In this document: positions 1 to 5,814 of the stretch, piece by piece
Numbering within the stretch: the stretch's first letter is position 1
How the letters are laid out: the number at the start of each line of letters is the position of its first letter
Assembly: GCA_002412925.1 (NCBI GenBank)
Contig: DHVZ01000007.1
Location: 1 to 6,121, forward strand
Direction of reading: 5' to 3'
Length of the DNA: 6,121 bases
DNA from: Anaerolineales bacterium UBA5195
GTDB taxonomy: Bacteria; Chloroflexota; Anaerolineae; Anaerolineales; Villigracilaceae
Made by a program: the position numbers and the translations under genes
The notes under the pieces: generated by a model
Told to the model about the DNA's origin: nothing
Seen by the model: the letters and a program-made list of their open reading frames with translations, nothing else
Databases searched by the model: none

Positions 1-71
1 CCTCGGTTCTCCGACAACCTGCTAGAATCCGAATTTTCTCGGCATCACAGGCCGGCAAATATAATGTGCTT
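1..71. other. Downstream tail after eutQ
   Basis: No gene can be supported here. Reading in the eut direction there is a weak 4-bp stem CCGA/TCGG (30-43) but no terminator with a U-run. A GGAG (minus strand, positions 9-12) lies 8 nt before the window edge and could be the ribosome-binding site of a further gene starting just outside. Confidence 0.35.
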
Positions 72-659
72 TTACGTGCCTGTGGGATTTCCCTGCTCAT
101 TCCAGTTCGCAGGGAATGCGACGTAGATAAAGCGTACGTGGCTGGGTGTGCTAAAGGTAATTTTTGAACCTTGGGGAATGAAGATTATATCTCCTGGCCT
201 GGCACTGACAGAAACGCTGCCACGCGTAATGATCAGTTCGCCTTCCAGAACAATGTCCATTTCGTCGTAGTTCAGCGTCCAGGGAAATTCGCCCTTGTCG
301 AGCGCCATATAGCCGGCTGACATGGAAGAACCGTCGGCAGAGGTGACGACATCCTTTAAGCGGACGTTGGTTCCCGGCATGGCGAGGCCTGCCCCGAATG
401 GATCCAAGACCACCTCGGATCCGAACACCCTCTTCAAAGGCGGGAGCGGCGCTGGAACGGACGGTCGTGCCGGAGAAGGTGGGGAAACGCTGAGGGGTAT
501 ACCGCCGCCCGTTTCACGGATCAGGCGCACGCCCAAAGCCTGTGCCAAATCGACAGCCTCGTGGGTGACTACGTCATCCGGGCTGAGAAGCAGCAGGTCT
601 GTTTTCTGCTGGCGTGCAAGTTGAGCGATATCAGCAGCAGTAAAGAATTGACGTGGCAT
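72..659 (-). CDS. eutQ: EutQ, cupin-domain ethanolamine utilization protein (acetate kinase family role)
   Basis: The 195-residue product is clearly EutQ but shorter than the enterobacterial protein (about 230 aa). Residues 1-48 are the N-terminal domain (FTAADIAQLARQQ, then a THEAVDLAQALGVRLI block) seen in E. coli EutQ. Residues about 51-75 are a Gly/Pro/Ser linker, where enterobacterial EutQ instead carries a charged helical stretch. The cupin barrel occupies about 95-188, with TSADGSSMSAGYM (106-118), GEFPWTLNYDEMDIVLEGEL (123-142), GDIIFIPQGSKITF (156-169) and RFIYVAFPANW (176-186). In Salmonella, EutQ has been reported to have acetate kinase activity and to be needed for microcompartment function. 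That role here is inferred. The ATG at 659 follows AAAGGG (665-670) with a 5-nt spacer. It is the last gene seen, 154 bp after eutL. The stop is TAA. Confidence 0.95.
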   Translation of the reverse strand: MPRQFFTAADIAQLARQQKTDLLLLSPDDVVTHEAVDLAQALGVRLIRETGGGIPLSVSPPSPARPSVPAPLPPLKRVFGSEVVLDPFGAGLAMPGTNVRLKDVVTSADGSSMSAGYMALDKGEFPWTLNYDEMDIVLEGELIITRGSVSVSARPGDIIFIPQGSKITFSTPSHVRFIYVAFPANWNEQGNPTGT

Positions 660-813
660 AAAAGCCCTTTACCAAGCATCACTACCGAACAGGCCAAACA
701 CCTTCAACAAAACAGGTGGACAGAAAACTTAAAATTGCGCGCAAGAACCCAAAACTTTGTATCCCAAATCAAAAAGAAAACTATCGTATCTTTGTGGCTT
801 GGTGGCGAAGGCT
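660..813. other. eutL-eutQ intergenic gap with a 10-bp palindrome
   Basis: This 154-bp gap is AT-rich compared with the flanking genes. It contains one perfect palindrome TTGCGCGCAA (735-744) and the eutQ ribosome-binding site AAAGGG (665-670). I found no convincing minus-strand -35/-10 pair and no intrinsic terminator after eutL: the T-rich run near 768-780 has no stem before it. Unlike the other three gaps it holds no recognised dispersed repeat. Confidence 0.5.
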
Positions 814-1470
814 TTAGTATTCCATTGGTTGGCTAACAACTTCAAGGACTTTGTCCCGGAACGCGATGGTTGCAGCCTTGCAGGCAGATTGGTCACCAGT
901 CAGAAAAACACCCATATAGTTGGTTTCGGAGGGCGGCATGGTCAGAGAGGCGATCGTCACGGCGGCGGTTTTCAGCGCGGTATCCAGTGCAACGAGACCT
1001 TCCATCGGCGGGGCCACCAGGTAGGCAAGCGGCGCGCCTTTGGGAATGTTGGAAAGTTTCGAAAGATACGAGCCGGTGGCCGAAATCAGGTGCGGAAAGC
1101 AGGCTATCGAAGCCTCTTCATTGGCGGAGTACCAGATCGCTTCGTTTTTCAGGTACTCGACTGCTGCATTCAACCCGGCGCGGACTTCGGCGGGGTCTGG
1201 CCCGGCCAGGATGGCCAGGATTTCACCCGAGAGCAGCCCCGAGGAGTGTTTTGCGCCGGCGTAGAACGAACGCGCATAGACGACTTCCACTTCGGCCATT
1301 TTAGTGGCGTGATCGATAGAGACGTAGGTCGCATCGTCGTTGTCAGCGGTGATCAGGCCGATGGAAAACTGATCGGGGCGGAGGTGCAATTGTTCCGCGA
1401 AGTTACGGTCTACGCGGGGGATGAGCTGAACGGAGAGAGGGGTAGCGTAAATGGGATCGAGTATGGCCAT
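814..1470 (-). CDS. eutL: EutL, BMC-T (tandem-domain) microcompartment shell protein
   Basis: The 218-residue product matches E. coli EutL (219 aa) over its whole length. In the family, EutL is a tandem, circularly permuted bacterial-microcompartment domain protein that trimerises into a pseudohexameric shell tile with a gated central pore, thought to pass or sense small molecules of ethanolamine catabolism. Visible blocks are SIGLITADNDDATYV (36-50), VVYARSFYAGAKH (63-75), GEILAILAGPDPAEVRAGL (82-100), the second-domain SATGSYLS (130-137), APLAYLVAPPMEG (146-158), MPPSETNY (178-185) and the C-terminal FLTGDQSACKAA (189-200). I chose the ATG at 1470 because homology starts at MAILDPI and GAGG (1478-1481) lies 7 nt upstream. 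The frame is open to an ATG at 1581, but that extension translates repeat DNA. It is the only shell gene in the window, so other shell proteins must be encoded elsewhere. Confidence 0.97.
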   Translation of the reverse strand: MAILDPIYATPLSVQLIPRVDRNFAEQLHLRPDQFSIGLITADNDDATYVSIDHATKMAEVEVVYARSFYAGAKHSSGLLSGEILAILAGPDPAEVRAGLNAAVEYLKNEAIWYSANEEASIACFPHLISATGSYLSKLSNIPKGAPLAYLVAPPMEGLVALDTALKTAAVTIASLTMPPSETNYMGVFLTGDQSACKAATIAFRDKVLEVVSQPMEY

Positions 1471-1477
1471 GGCATTT

Positions 1478-1481
1478 CCTC
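1478..1481 (-). promoter_or_regulatory. Ribosome binding site that fixes the eutL start
   Basis: On the minus strand the start is preceded by GAGGAAATGCC. GAGG is spaced 7 nt from the ATG at 1470. An extra ATG inside the spacer (1473-1475) is out of frame. This site supports 1470 over the in-frame ATG at 1581. Confidence 0.78.
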
Positions 1482-1490
1482 GTTGGAGAT

Positions 1491-1559
1491 GTCGTTGCGA
1501 GCTGCGTTCTGTGCGGCGTGGAAATCTCCCGTTGTTGATGAGGGGATTGCTTCGTCGGG
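1491..1559. repeat. Degenerate 'GTCATTGCGAG...CAATCTCC' repeat upstream of eutL
   Basis: GTCGTTGCGAG (1491-1501) and GGAAATCTCCC (1520-1530) resemble the ends of the same family as the 2690-2729 hairpin, with substitutions. GGGGATTGCTTCGTCGGG (1542-1559) resembles an inverted end of that family. The match is imperfect, so I read it as a decayed copy and a half. It abuts the second repeat family at 1557. Confidence 0.5.
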
Positions 1560-1595
1560 TTTCGATACGGCGAAAGAGCATTGCCTACTCAACCC
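1557..1595. repeat. Intergenic repeat, 'GGGTTTCGATACGG...CCTACTCAACCC'
   Basis: The ends GGGTTTCGATACGG (1557-1570) and CCTACTCAACCC (1584-1595) match those of the eutA-eutB repeats, in the same sense as the outer element at 4172-4239. The outermost GGGT/ACCC are inverted. It lies 23 bp past the eutC stop. Translation of this DNA produces the false N-terminal extension of the eutL frame. Confidence 0.7.
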
Positions 1596-1618
1596 TCATC
1601 CATTAGACGTGGAAACCA

Positions 1619-2638
1619 TTATTTCGTCGCTAGCTTCAACTTTACACCCGAAGCCTGGTGCTGCCTCATCTTTTGCGCAATCTGCACCACAAAAGCTCCG
1701 GCTTCGAGCGGGTTGGTGCCGCCGTTTTCGAAAATATTACAGACGACATCCCGATCGGCGTCGGTGTCGCCGTATTTGGGTTTGTAACCCAAGTAGGCAC
1801 TCATACTCTCGGCGCGTCCCAGGCCGGGACGTTCGCCAATCAGCAGGATGACAACATCGGGTTGGAGGGCTTCGCCAATATCGTTCATCACGCCGACCCG
1901 GCAGTATTTGACGGAAAAAGGTGTCCCAAAAGTCAGCCCGGCAGATTGGATGCCTTGCTTGATGACTGGAAAAATCTGGCGCAGGTTGGCTTCAATGGCT
2001 GCTGCGCTCAGTCCATCTCCGACAACGAGCTGGATATTGACATTTTTAGCGCATTTCTCGTTGAGCGCGCGCTTGGCATCGCCGCTCAACTGGCGTCCCA
2101 GGTCGGGGCGGAGCAGGAATTGTTCTTTGCCGTCGGTGACATTGGTCTGGACAGTAAACAGCCCGAATTCATCAAGCAGCCTCTGGTCGATGTCGCGGTA
2201 GAGCGCGTCCTGGGTGATGGCGTGGTCGCCCTGGAAGAGTAGGAGCGAGGCCGTATTATAGCGCGGACCTGCGCGTCCAACGCCGATCCGGGCGGTGGTC
2301 GAGGCGATCAGCTCTTTCAGCGCGTCCGCATCCTTGGGGTTTTTGACGCGCGCTTTGTAGCGTTGGTCAGGGGTTGCCGGGTCAGGCAGATCGATGGTCA
2401 GAGATGAAGTGGAGGCGGGAGGAAGAGAGATAGATGTCAGGGGTTGGAGCTCGGAGGTCGGAGGGATAGAGGCCGCAGGCACGGAGGCAGGGCTAAGGGC
2501 AGGCTGATTTGCCTGTCCCACGTTTTGTTGCGGGAACGGGGAAACGGCAGCGGGGGCGGCAGGCGCGGAGACAGCTCCGGCGGCGATCAACTGCCGGACA
2601 ACGGATTCCACGATTTCGTTCAGTTTGGCGTCGTCCAT
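1619..2638 (-). CDS. eutC: EutC, ethanolamine ammonia-lyase small subunit, with long N-terminal linker
   Basis: EutC is the cobalamin-binding partner of EutB and completes the (EutBC) lyase. The product is 339 residues against 295 in E. coli. Residues 1-20 (MDDAKLNEIVESVVRQLIAA) form an amphipathic helix like the N-terminal targeting segment of enterobacterial EutC, so encapsulation in the microcompartment is inferred. Residues about 22-92 are a low-complexity Ala/Pro/Ser linker, longer than in E. coli. The conserved domain runs from about 95 to the end and includes STTARIGVGRAGPR (113-126), LLRPDLGRQL (175-184), VVGDGLSA (205-212), LTFGTPFSVKYCRVG (235-249) and LLIGERPGLGRAES (265-278). The ATG at 2638 begins the family-typical helix. 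Its Shine-Dalgarno is weak (only GAGA-like, in ACAGAGACAAAA). It lies 92 bp after eutB, separated by a hairpin repeat. The stop is TAA. Confidence 0.97.
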   Translation of the reverse strand: MDDAKLNEIVESVVRQLIAAGAVSAPAAPAAVSPFPQQNVGQANQPALSPASVPAASIPPTSELQPLTSISLPPASTSSLTIDLPDPATPDQRYKARVKNPKDADALKELIASTTARIGVGRAGPRYNTASLLLFQGDHAITQDALYRDIDQRLLDEFGLFTVQTNVTDGKEQFLLRPDLGRQLSGDAKRALNEKCAKNVNIQLVVGDGLSAAAIEANLRQIFPVIKQGIQSAGLTFGTPFSVKYCRVGVMNDIGEALQPDVVILLIGERPGLGRAESMSAYLGYKPKYGDTDADRDVVCNIFENGGTNPLEAGAFVVQIAQKMRQHQASGVKLKLATK

Positions 2639-2689
2639 TTTTGTCTCTGTAAACCTGGCATCGAATTACGCAAATTTCTCGAAGACCAG

Positions 2690-2729
2690 GTCATTGCGAG
2701 TGAGCGCAAAGCGCGAGCGAAGCAATGAC
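2690..2729. repeat. 40-bp hairpin repeat between eutB and eutC, 'GTCATTGC...GCAATGAC'
   Basis: Perfect 8-bp terminal arms GTCATTGC (2690-2697) and GCAATGAC (2722-2729) enclose GAG, a GAGCGCAAAGCGC-like core and GCGAGCGAA. The 3' edge lies one base from the eutB stop codon (2731-2733). It resembles a widespread intergenic palindromic repeat starting GTCATTGCGAG. There is no U-run after the stem in the direction of transcription, so it is not a terminator. It could protect the 3' end of an eutAB message or simply be a selfish repeat. Confidence 0.7.
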
Positions 2730-2730
2730 A

Positions 2731-4098
2731 TTATCTCTTTAGAAAGAAAGTCGGGTCACCGGCTTTGTCAGTCAGCACGCCGTTTTTCATCAGGCCAAGG
2801 TTAACCAACCAGGCTTCGAACTCTGCGGCGGGGCGGGCTTTAAACAACTGACGCAGGGTCGCCGTGTCGTGATAGGATGTCGTTTGGTACGAAAGCATCG
2901 AGTCGTCGCCCATCGGGATGCCCATGAAATAGTTGCAGCCCGCGGCGGTCAGCAGGACGGCCAGGTTTTCGATGGCGTTCTGGTCGGCGCGGGCGTGATT
3001 GGTGTAGCAGGCATCGACGCCCATCGGGATGCCGGTCAGTTTGCCCATGAAGTGATCCTCGAGACCAGCGCGTTGAATCTGGCGGGCATCGTAGAGATAT
3101 TCGGGGCCGATAAAACCGACCACCGTGTTGACCTGGAAGGGGTGATAGCGTTTGGCGAGGCCGTAGTTGCGGGCTTCGAGAGTCAACTGGTCCCAGCCAT
3201 TGTGGGCCTCGGCGGAAAGGGCCGAACCCTGGCCGGTTTCAAAATACATGAAGTTTGGGCCGGTGGGGAAGCAGTATTTTTGGGCCAGGGCGTAGGCTTC
3301 GTCGAGCATTCCAACTGAGATGCCGAAGGATTCGTTGCCTTTTTGCGAGCCGGAAATCGACTGAAAGACCAGCCCGACCGGCGAGCCGGACTGCAGACAT
3401 TTCATCTGCGTGGTGACGTGGGCCAAAACGCAGTTCTGGGTGGGGATTTCCCAGGTTTGGATAACGCTATGAGTCATCTCGAGCAGGCGCGCTACGGAGG
3501 AGTATGAATCGTCGGCCGGGTTGATGCCAATGACCGAGTCGCCGGAGCCGTAGGCCAGGCCCTCGTAGATTTCGGCGCGGATGGCTTCGGGTGAGTCGGT
3601 TGGGTGGTTGGGCTGCAGGCGGCTGGAGAGCGTGCCTGGCGCGCCGATCGTGTTATTACAGTAGGCCGTAACGTGAATTTTGCTCGCACCGTAAATCAGG
3701 TCAAGATTCGACATCAGCTTGGTGACGGCGGCGACCATTTCGGCGGTCAAGCCGTTGGAAATCCGGCGGATCATTTCGAAACTGGTCGTATCGGCCAGGA
3801 GCCACTCGCGGAATTGACCGACGGTCCAATCCTTGATTTCGGTGTAAATTGTTTCATTGACGGCGTCCAGGATGACGCGCGTGACTTCATCCTGGTCGTA
3901 GGGCATGGCGGGGGTCTCGCGCAAAACACTCAACGGCACCTCGGCCAGCACCAGGCGCGCGGCAATCCGCTCGGCGGCCGTCCCGGCGGCGACGCCAGCC
4001 AGGCGATCCCCGGATTTTTCCTCGTTGGCCTTGCCCATCAGCAAGCGCAGGTCGGGGAATTCGTAGGTTTTGCCGTGCAGTTTGGTGCGAAGAAGCAT
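2731..4098 (-). CDS. eutB: EutB, ethanolamine ammonia-lyase large (catalytic) subunit
   Basis: EutB forms the TIM-barrel active site that, with EutC and adenosylcobalamin, converts ethanolamine to acetaldehyde and ammonia by radical chemistry. The 455-residue product matches E. coli EutB (453 aa) end to end. All five substrate-contact residues of the E. coli enzyme are present at the same numbers: R160 and Q162 (in SRLQPN), N193 (GINP), E287 (YFETGQGSAL) and D362 (GVDACYTNHA). Other family blocks are VVGFIGPEYLY, GLEDHFMGKL and the C-terminal DKAGDPTFFL. I chose the ATG at 4098 because homology begins at MLLRTKLHGK and AGGA (4105-4108) lies 6 nt upstream. The frame stays open to an ATG at 4167, but those 23 extra codons are translated intergenic repeat. 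The stop TAA is followed one base later by a repeat hairpin. It is complete and predicted to be active. Confidence 0.98.
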   Translation of the reverse strand: MLLRTKLHGKTYEFPDLRLLMGKANEEKSGDRLAGVAAGTAAERIAARLVLAEVPLSVLRETPAMPYDQDEVTRVILDAVNETIYTEIKDWTVGQFREWLLADTTSFEMIRRISNGLTAEMVAAVTKLMSNLDLIYGASKIHVTAYCNNTIGAPGTLSSRLQPNHPTDSPEAIRAEIYEGLAYGSGDSVIGINPADDSYSSVARLLEMTHSVIQTWEIPTQNCVLAHVTTQMKCLQSGSPVGLVFQSISGSQKGNESFGISVGMLDEAYALAQKYCFPTGPNFMYFETGQGSALSAEAHNGWDQLTLEARNYGLAKRYHPFQVNTVVGFIGPEYLYDARQIQRAGLEDHFMGKLTGIPMGVDACYTNHARADQNAIENLAVLLTAAGCNYFMGIPMGDDSMLSYQTTSYHDTATLRQLFKARPAAEFEAWLVNLGLMKNGVLTDKAGDPTFFLKR

Positions 4099-4104
4099 GA
4101 AGTT

Positions 4105-4108
4105 TCCT
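4105..4108 (-). promoter_or_regulatory. Ribosome binding site that fixes the eutB start
   Basis: Read on the minus strand, the sequence before the ATG is ACAGGAAACTTC. AGGA is spaced 6 nt from the start codon at 4098. This, together with homology to E. coli EutB, decides for 4098 against the upstream in-frame ATG at 4167. Confidence 0.8.
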
Positions 4109-4122
4109 GTTTCAAGAACGCT

Positions 4123-4162
4123 GGTTGAGTAGGGCGGTGCTTTCCCGCCCGTATCGAAAACC
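4123..4162. repeat. Intergenic repeat copy 1, 'GGTTGAGTAG...CGTATCGAAAACC'
   Basis: The element starts with GGTTGAGTAG (4123-4132) and ends with CGTATCGAAAACC (4150-4162), with a small stem GGGCGG/CCGCCC (4132-4137 with 4145-4150) inside. The same end motifs recur, inverted or direct, at 4172-4239 and 1557-1595. It lies directly upstream of the eutB ribosome-binding site, and its translation causes the spurious N-terminal extension of the eutB frame. Confidence 0.7.
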
Positions 4163-4171
4163 AGCATACCG

Positions 4172-4239
4172 GGTCTCGATACGCCGATGGTAGTTGAGTA
4201 GCGTTCTGTGCGTATCGAAACTCATCGGCTACTCGACCC
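4172..4239. repeat. Nested pair of the 'GGTCTCGATACG...CTACTCGACC' repeat
   Basis: The outer ends are GGTCTCGATACG (4172-4183) and CTACTCGACCC (4229-4239). Between them sits an oppositely oriented copy with ends AGTTGAGTAG (4192-4201) and CGTATCGAAACT (4211-4222). CGATACGC (4177-4184) and GCGTATCG (4210-4217) are perfect 8-bp inverted arms, and CCGATG (4184-4189) pairs with CATCGG (4223-4228). Together with copy 1 this fills most of the eutA-eutB gap. Confidence 0.65.
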
Positions 4240-4249
4240 TCGGTGATCT

Positions 4250-5713
4250 CTAATGGTAAAAAACCAGCGTCTTGACACTCAGCGGAACAACGCGGCCATC
4301 CAGGAGCGGGTTGCCGACGTCGATGTAGTCGCCTTCCATCAGGCCAACCTGGTCGATGACCAGCAGGGAGCGTTGGGGCAGCAGTCCTTTGACGGTCTGG
4401 CCGAGGGCTTGGGCGTAATCGCGTTCGATGATGATCACGAGCGGTTTATCCGCCGGGAGCAACTTTGAAAATTCACTCAGACCAGTCGAAAGTTGGAAAA
4501 GGGCGTTGTAATCCAGGGCGCGATGCAGATCAAGCGCTACGGCAAAATGGTCGGTGGCAGTGTCTACGTCCCAGCGGAGGACAGCCTCGGCAATGGCTTG
4601 GGCTACATTTTCGGGATTTAAATCTGCTGCGAGGATCGGGCGGATGACCGGGACGTTCCGCAGTGGTAGGATTTCCTTCTCCGCCCAAATCGTCGACCCG
4701 GAGAGGGTCACCGTTTGGGCGCTGGCTCCCAGCACCGTGGCGCGGAGTGTCTCGGCGGGCGGCTGGATCTCGTAAGCCGAGAGCGCCGGGTGCTGGCGCA
4801 GCGACTCGGCCAGCAGCGGGCCGACATCCTCGTGCAGGGTCACGTCACTGACGCTGTTCAGGGTCAGTGGGTGATAGTAATAATGCCCAATCCCACCTGA
4901 GAACATCAGCACCGAGCCTTGCCCGGAGACCGGCGTCGGCGGGGTGAGATAGAGTTTCTGCGCCAGCGGCGAGGCAGTCCCCTCGATCAGTTCAAGAGTC
5001 ACATCGGCCATGCGGTCGGTGAAACGGCGCAAATCTGAAAGCGAGGGAGTTGAACCGATTTCAAGATGCAGGCCAATCTCAGCCAGAATCAATCTGGCGG
5101 GGTCGGCTAGATGACGGATTTTGCCGGTAGCGCGATCGATTTCGATGATTCGCCCGCCATAGTTCATAGCCGCGGCGGCCAGGAAATTACCGCTGCGGAA
5201 GGTGGCGCTGTTGGCGCTCCCGCCGCCGATATCAAGATTGGTGACAGTGTTGTAGTGTGATTGCGAATACTGGGCTGCGCCAGAACCGCGTCCCGAGATC
5301 AGGCTTTCGACATGCGGCCCGGCCACGCTGACGACAAACTCACCTGCCAGCCCGGCCAGCGCGCGGACAATTTCATCCGCGTTTCTCTTTTTGGCCGTCT
5401 CACCGGTGATGATGACGGCCCCGGTCTCCACTTTGGCCGGGTCCATGCCTGCGGCGCAATATTCGCTGCGAATGATTTCGTTCAGTTTAGCGGCATCCAC
5501 AGTTTCACGACCTGCCCCGTGCTCGTCAGCGGGGTCGGAGAGCGGGGTAAAAACAATTGGGCCACGGTACAACACTTCACGGTTGGTAATCGCCATGCGC
5601 GGGATCTGCCCAGGACGAGCCACATCCGACAGGTTCAAACGCGAAAAGACGATTTGCGTGGTGGTTGTACCAACGTCAATACCGACTGAGAGCAAAGAGT
5701 GGGTGTCTGCCAT
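4250..5713 (-). CDS. eutA: EutA, reactivating factor (reactivase) of ethanolamine ammonia-lyase
   Basis: The 487-residue product belongs to the ASKHA-type (actin/Hsp70-fold) ATPases. In the family, EutA uses ATP to release inactivated cobalamin from EutBC so that fresh adenosylcobalamin can bind. Visible motifs are the N-terminal phosphate-1 loop GIDVGTTTTQ (residues 11-20), ITGETAKKRNA (102-112), the phosphate-2 loop NLDIGGGSAN (159-168), an adenosine-type MFSGGIGH (270-277), LSGSTIW (337-343), and the C-terminal GDYIDVGNPL (461-470), as in E. coli EutA (about 467 aa). The start at 5713 is fixed because the family begins only about seven residues before the GIDVG motif. The best Shine-Dalgarno candidate (AAGG, 5727-5730) sits 13 nt away, which is far, and lies inside a predicted hairpin. 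It is the first gene of the block, with the only convincing promoter upstream. The stop is TAG. It is complete, with no missing motif. Confidence 0.97.
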   Translation of the reverse strand: MADTHSLLSVGIDVGTTTTQIVFSRLNLSDVARPGQIPRMAITNREVLYRGPIVFTPLSDPADEHGAGRETVDAAKLNEIIRSEYCAAGMDPAKVETGAVIITGETAKKRNADEIVRALAGLAGEFVVSVAGPHVESLISGRGSGAAQYSQSHYNTVTNLDIGGGSANSATFRSGNFLAAAAMNYGGRIIEIDRATGKIRHLADPARLILAEIGLHLEIGSTPSLSDLRRFTDRMADVTLELIEGTASPLAQKLYLTPPTPVSGQGSVLMFSGGIGHYYYHPLTLNSVSDVTLHEDVGPLLAESLRQHPALSAYEIQPPAETLRATVLGASAQTVTLSGSTIWAEKEILPLRNVPVIRPILAADLNPENVAQAIAEAVLRWDVDTATDHFAVALDLHRALDYNALFQLSTGLSEFSKLLPADKPLVIIIERDYAQALGQTVKGLLPQRSLLVIDQVGLMEGDYIDVGNPLLDGRVVPLSVKTLVFYH

Positions 5714-5723
5714 AGGTATTCAG

Positions 5724-5755
5724 AAGCCTTAAGGGTTGCCAAAATCTTTAGGCTT
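5724..5755 (-). promoter_or_regulatory. Hairpin overlapping the only Shine-Dalgarno candidate of eutA
   Basis: AAGCCT (5724-5729) and AGGCTT (5750-5755) are perfect 6-bp arms separated by 20 nt, ending 10 nt before the eutA ATG. On the RNA, the 3' arm contains most of AAGG (5727-5730), the best though distant ribosome-binding candidate. If the stem forms, it would reduce access to that site, so translational control is possible but unproven. Confidence 0.35.
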
Positions 5756-5781
5756 TAGCTTTTACCAAAAATTACCTTGCC

Positions 5782-5798
5782 ATTCTCTTCGAGAGAAT
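5782..5798 (-). promoter_or_regulatory. Perfect 7-bp hairpin in the eutA leader
   Basis: ATTCTCT (5782-5788) and AGAGAAT (5792-5798) form a perfect 7-bp stem with a 3-nt loop in the predicted leader RNA. The stem is AT-rich, and the nearest U-run (5767-5771) is about 10 nt further on. It is therefore not a canonical intrinsic terminator and its role is unknown. Confidence 0.45.
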
Positions 5799-5814
5799 CT
5801 ATCACGCCGACAAT

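Noticed and set aside
57..66. TATAAT on the plus strand downstream of eutQ
   Set aside because: No -35 at a suitable distance (TCTCGG at 17 bp) and no plus-strand gene to drive. AT-rich chance match.
768..813. Intrinsic terminator after eutL (TTTTCTTTTT on the minus strand)
   Set aside because: There is a T-rich run but no stable stem directly before it.
757..1851. Long plus-strand open frame of 364 codons
   Set aside because: It lies antisense to eutL and eutC, crosses their gap, has low-complexity Arg/Gly-rich sequence and shows no recognisable family. The minus-strand genes fully explain this DNA.
3604..4128. Plus-strand open frame of 174 codons opposite eutB, and similar ones at 2869-3318 and 5261-5689
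   Set aside because: All are antisense shadows of strongly conserved eutB or eutA coding sequence with no own ribosome-binding site or family match.
4123..4239. CRISPR-like repeat array between eutA and eutB
   Set aside because: The units are inverted and nested, not regularly spaced direct repeats, and there are no uniform spacers.
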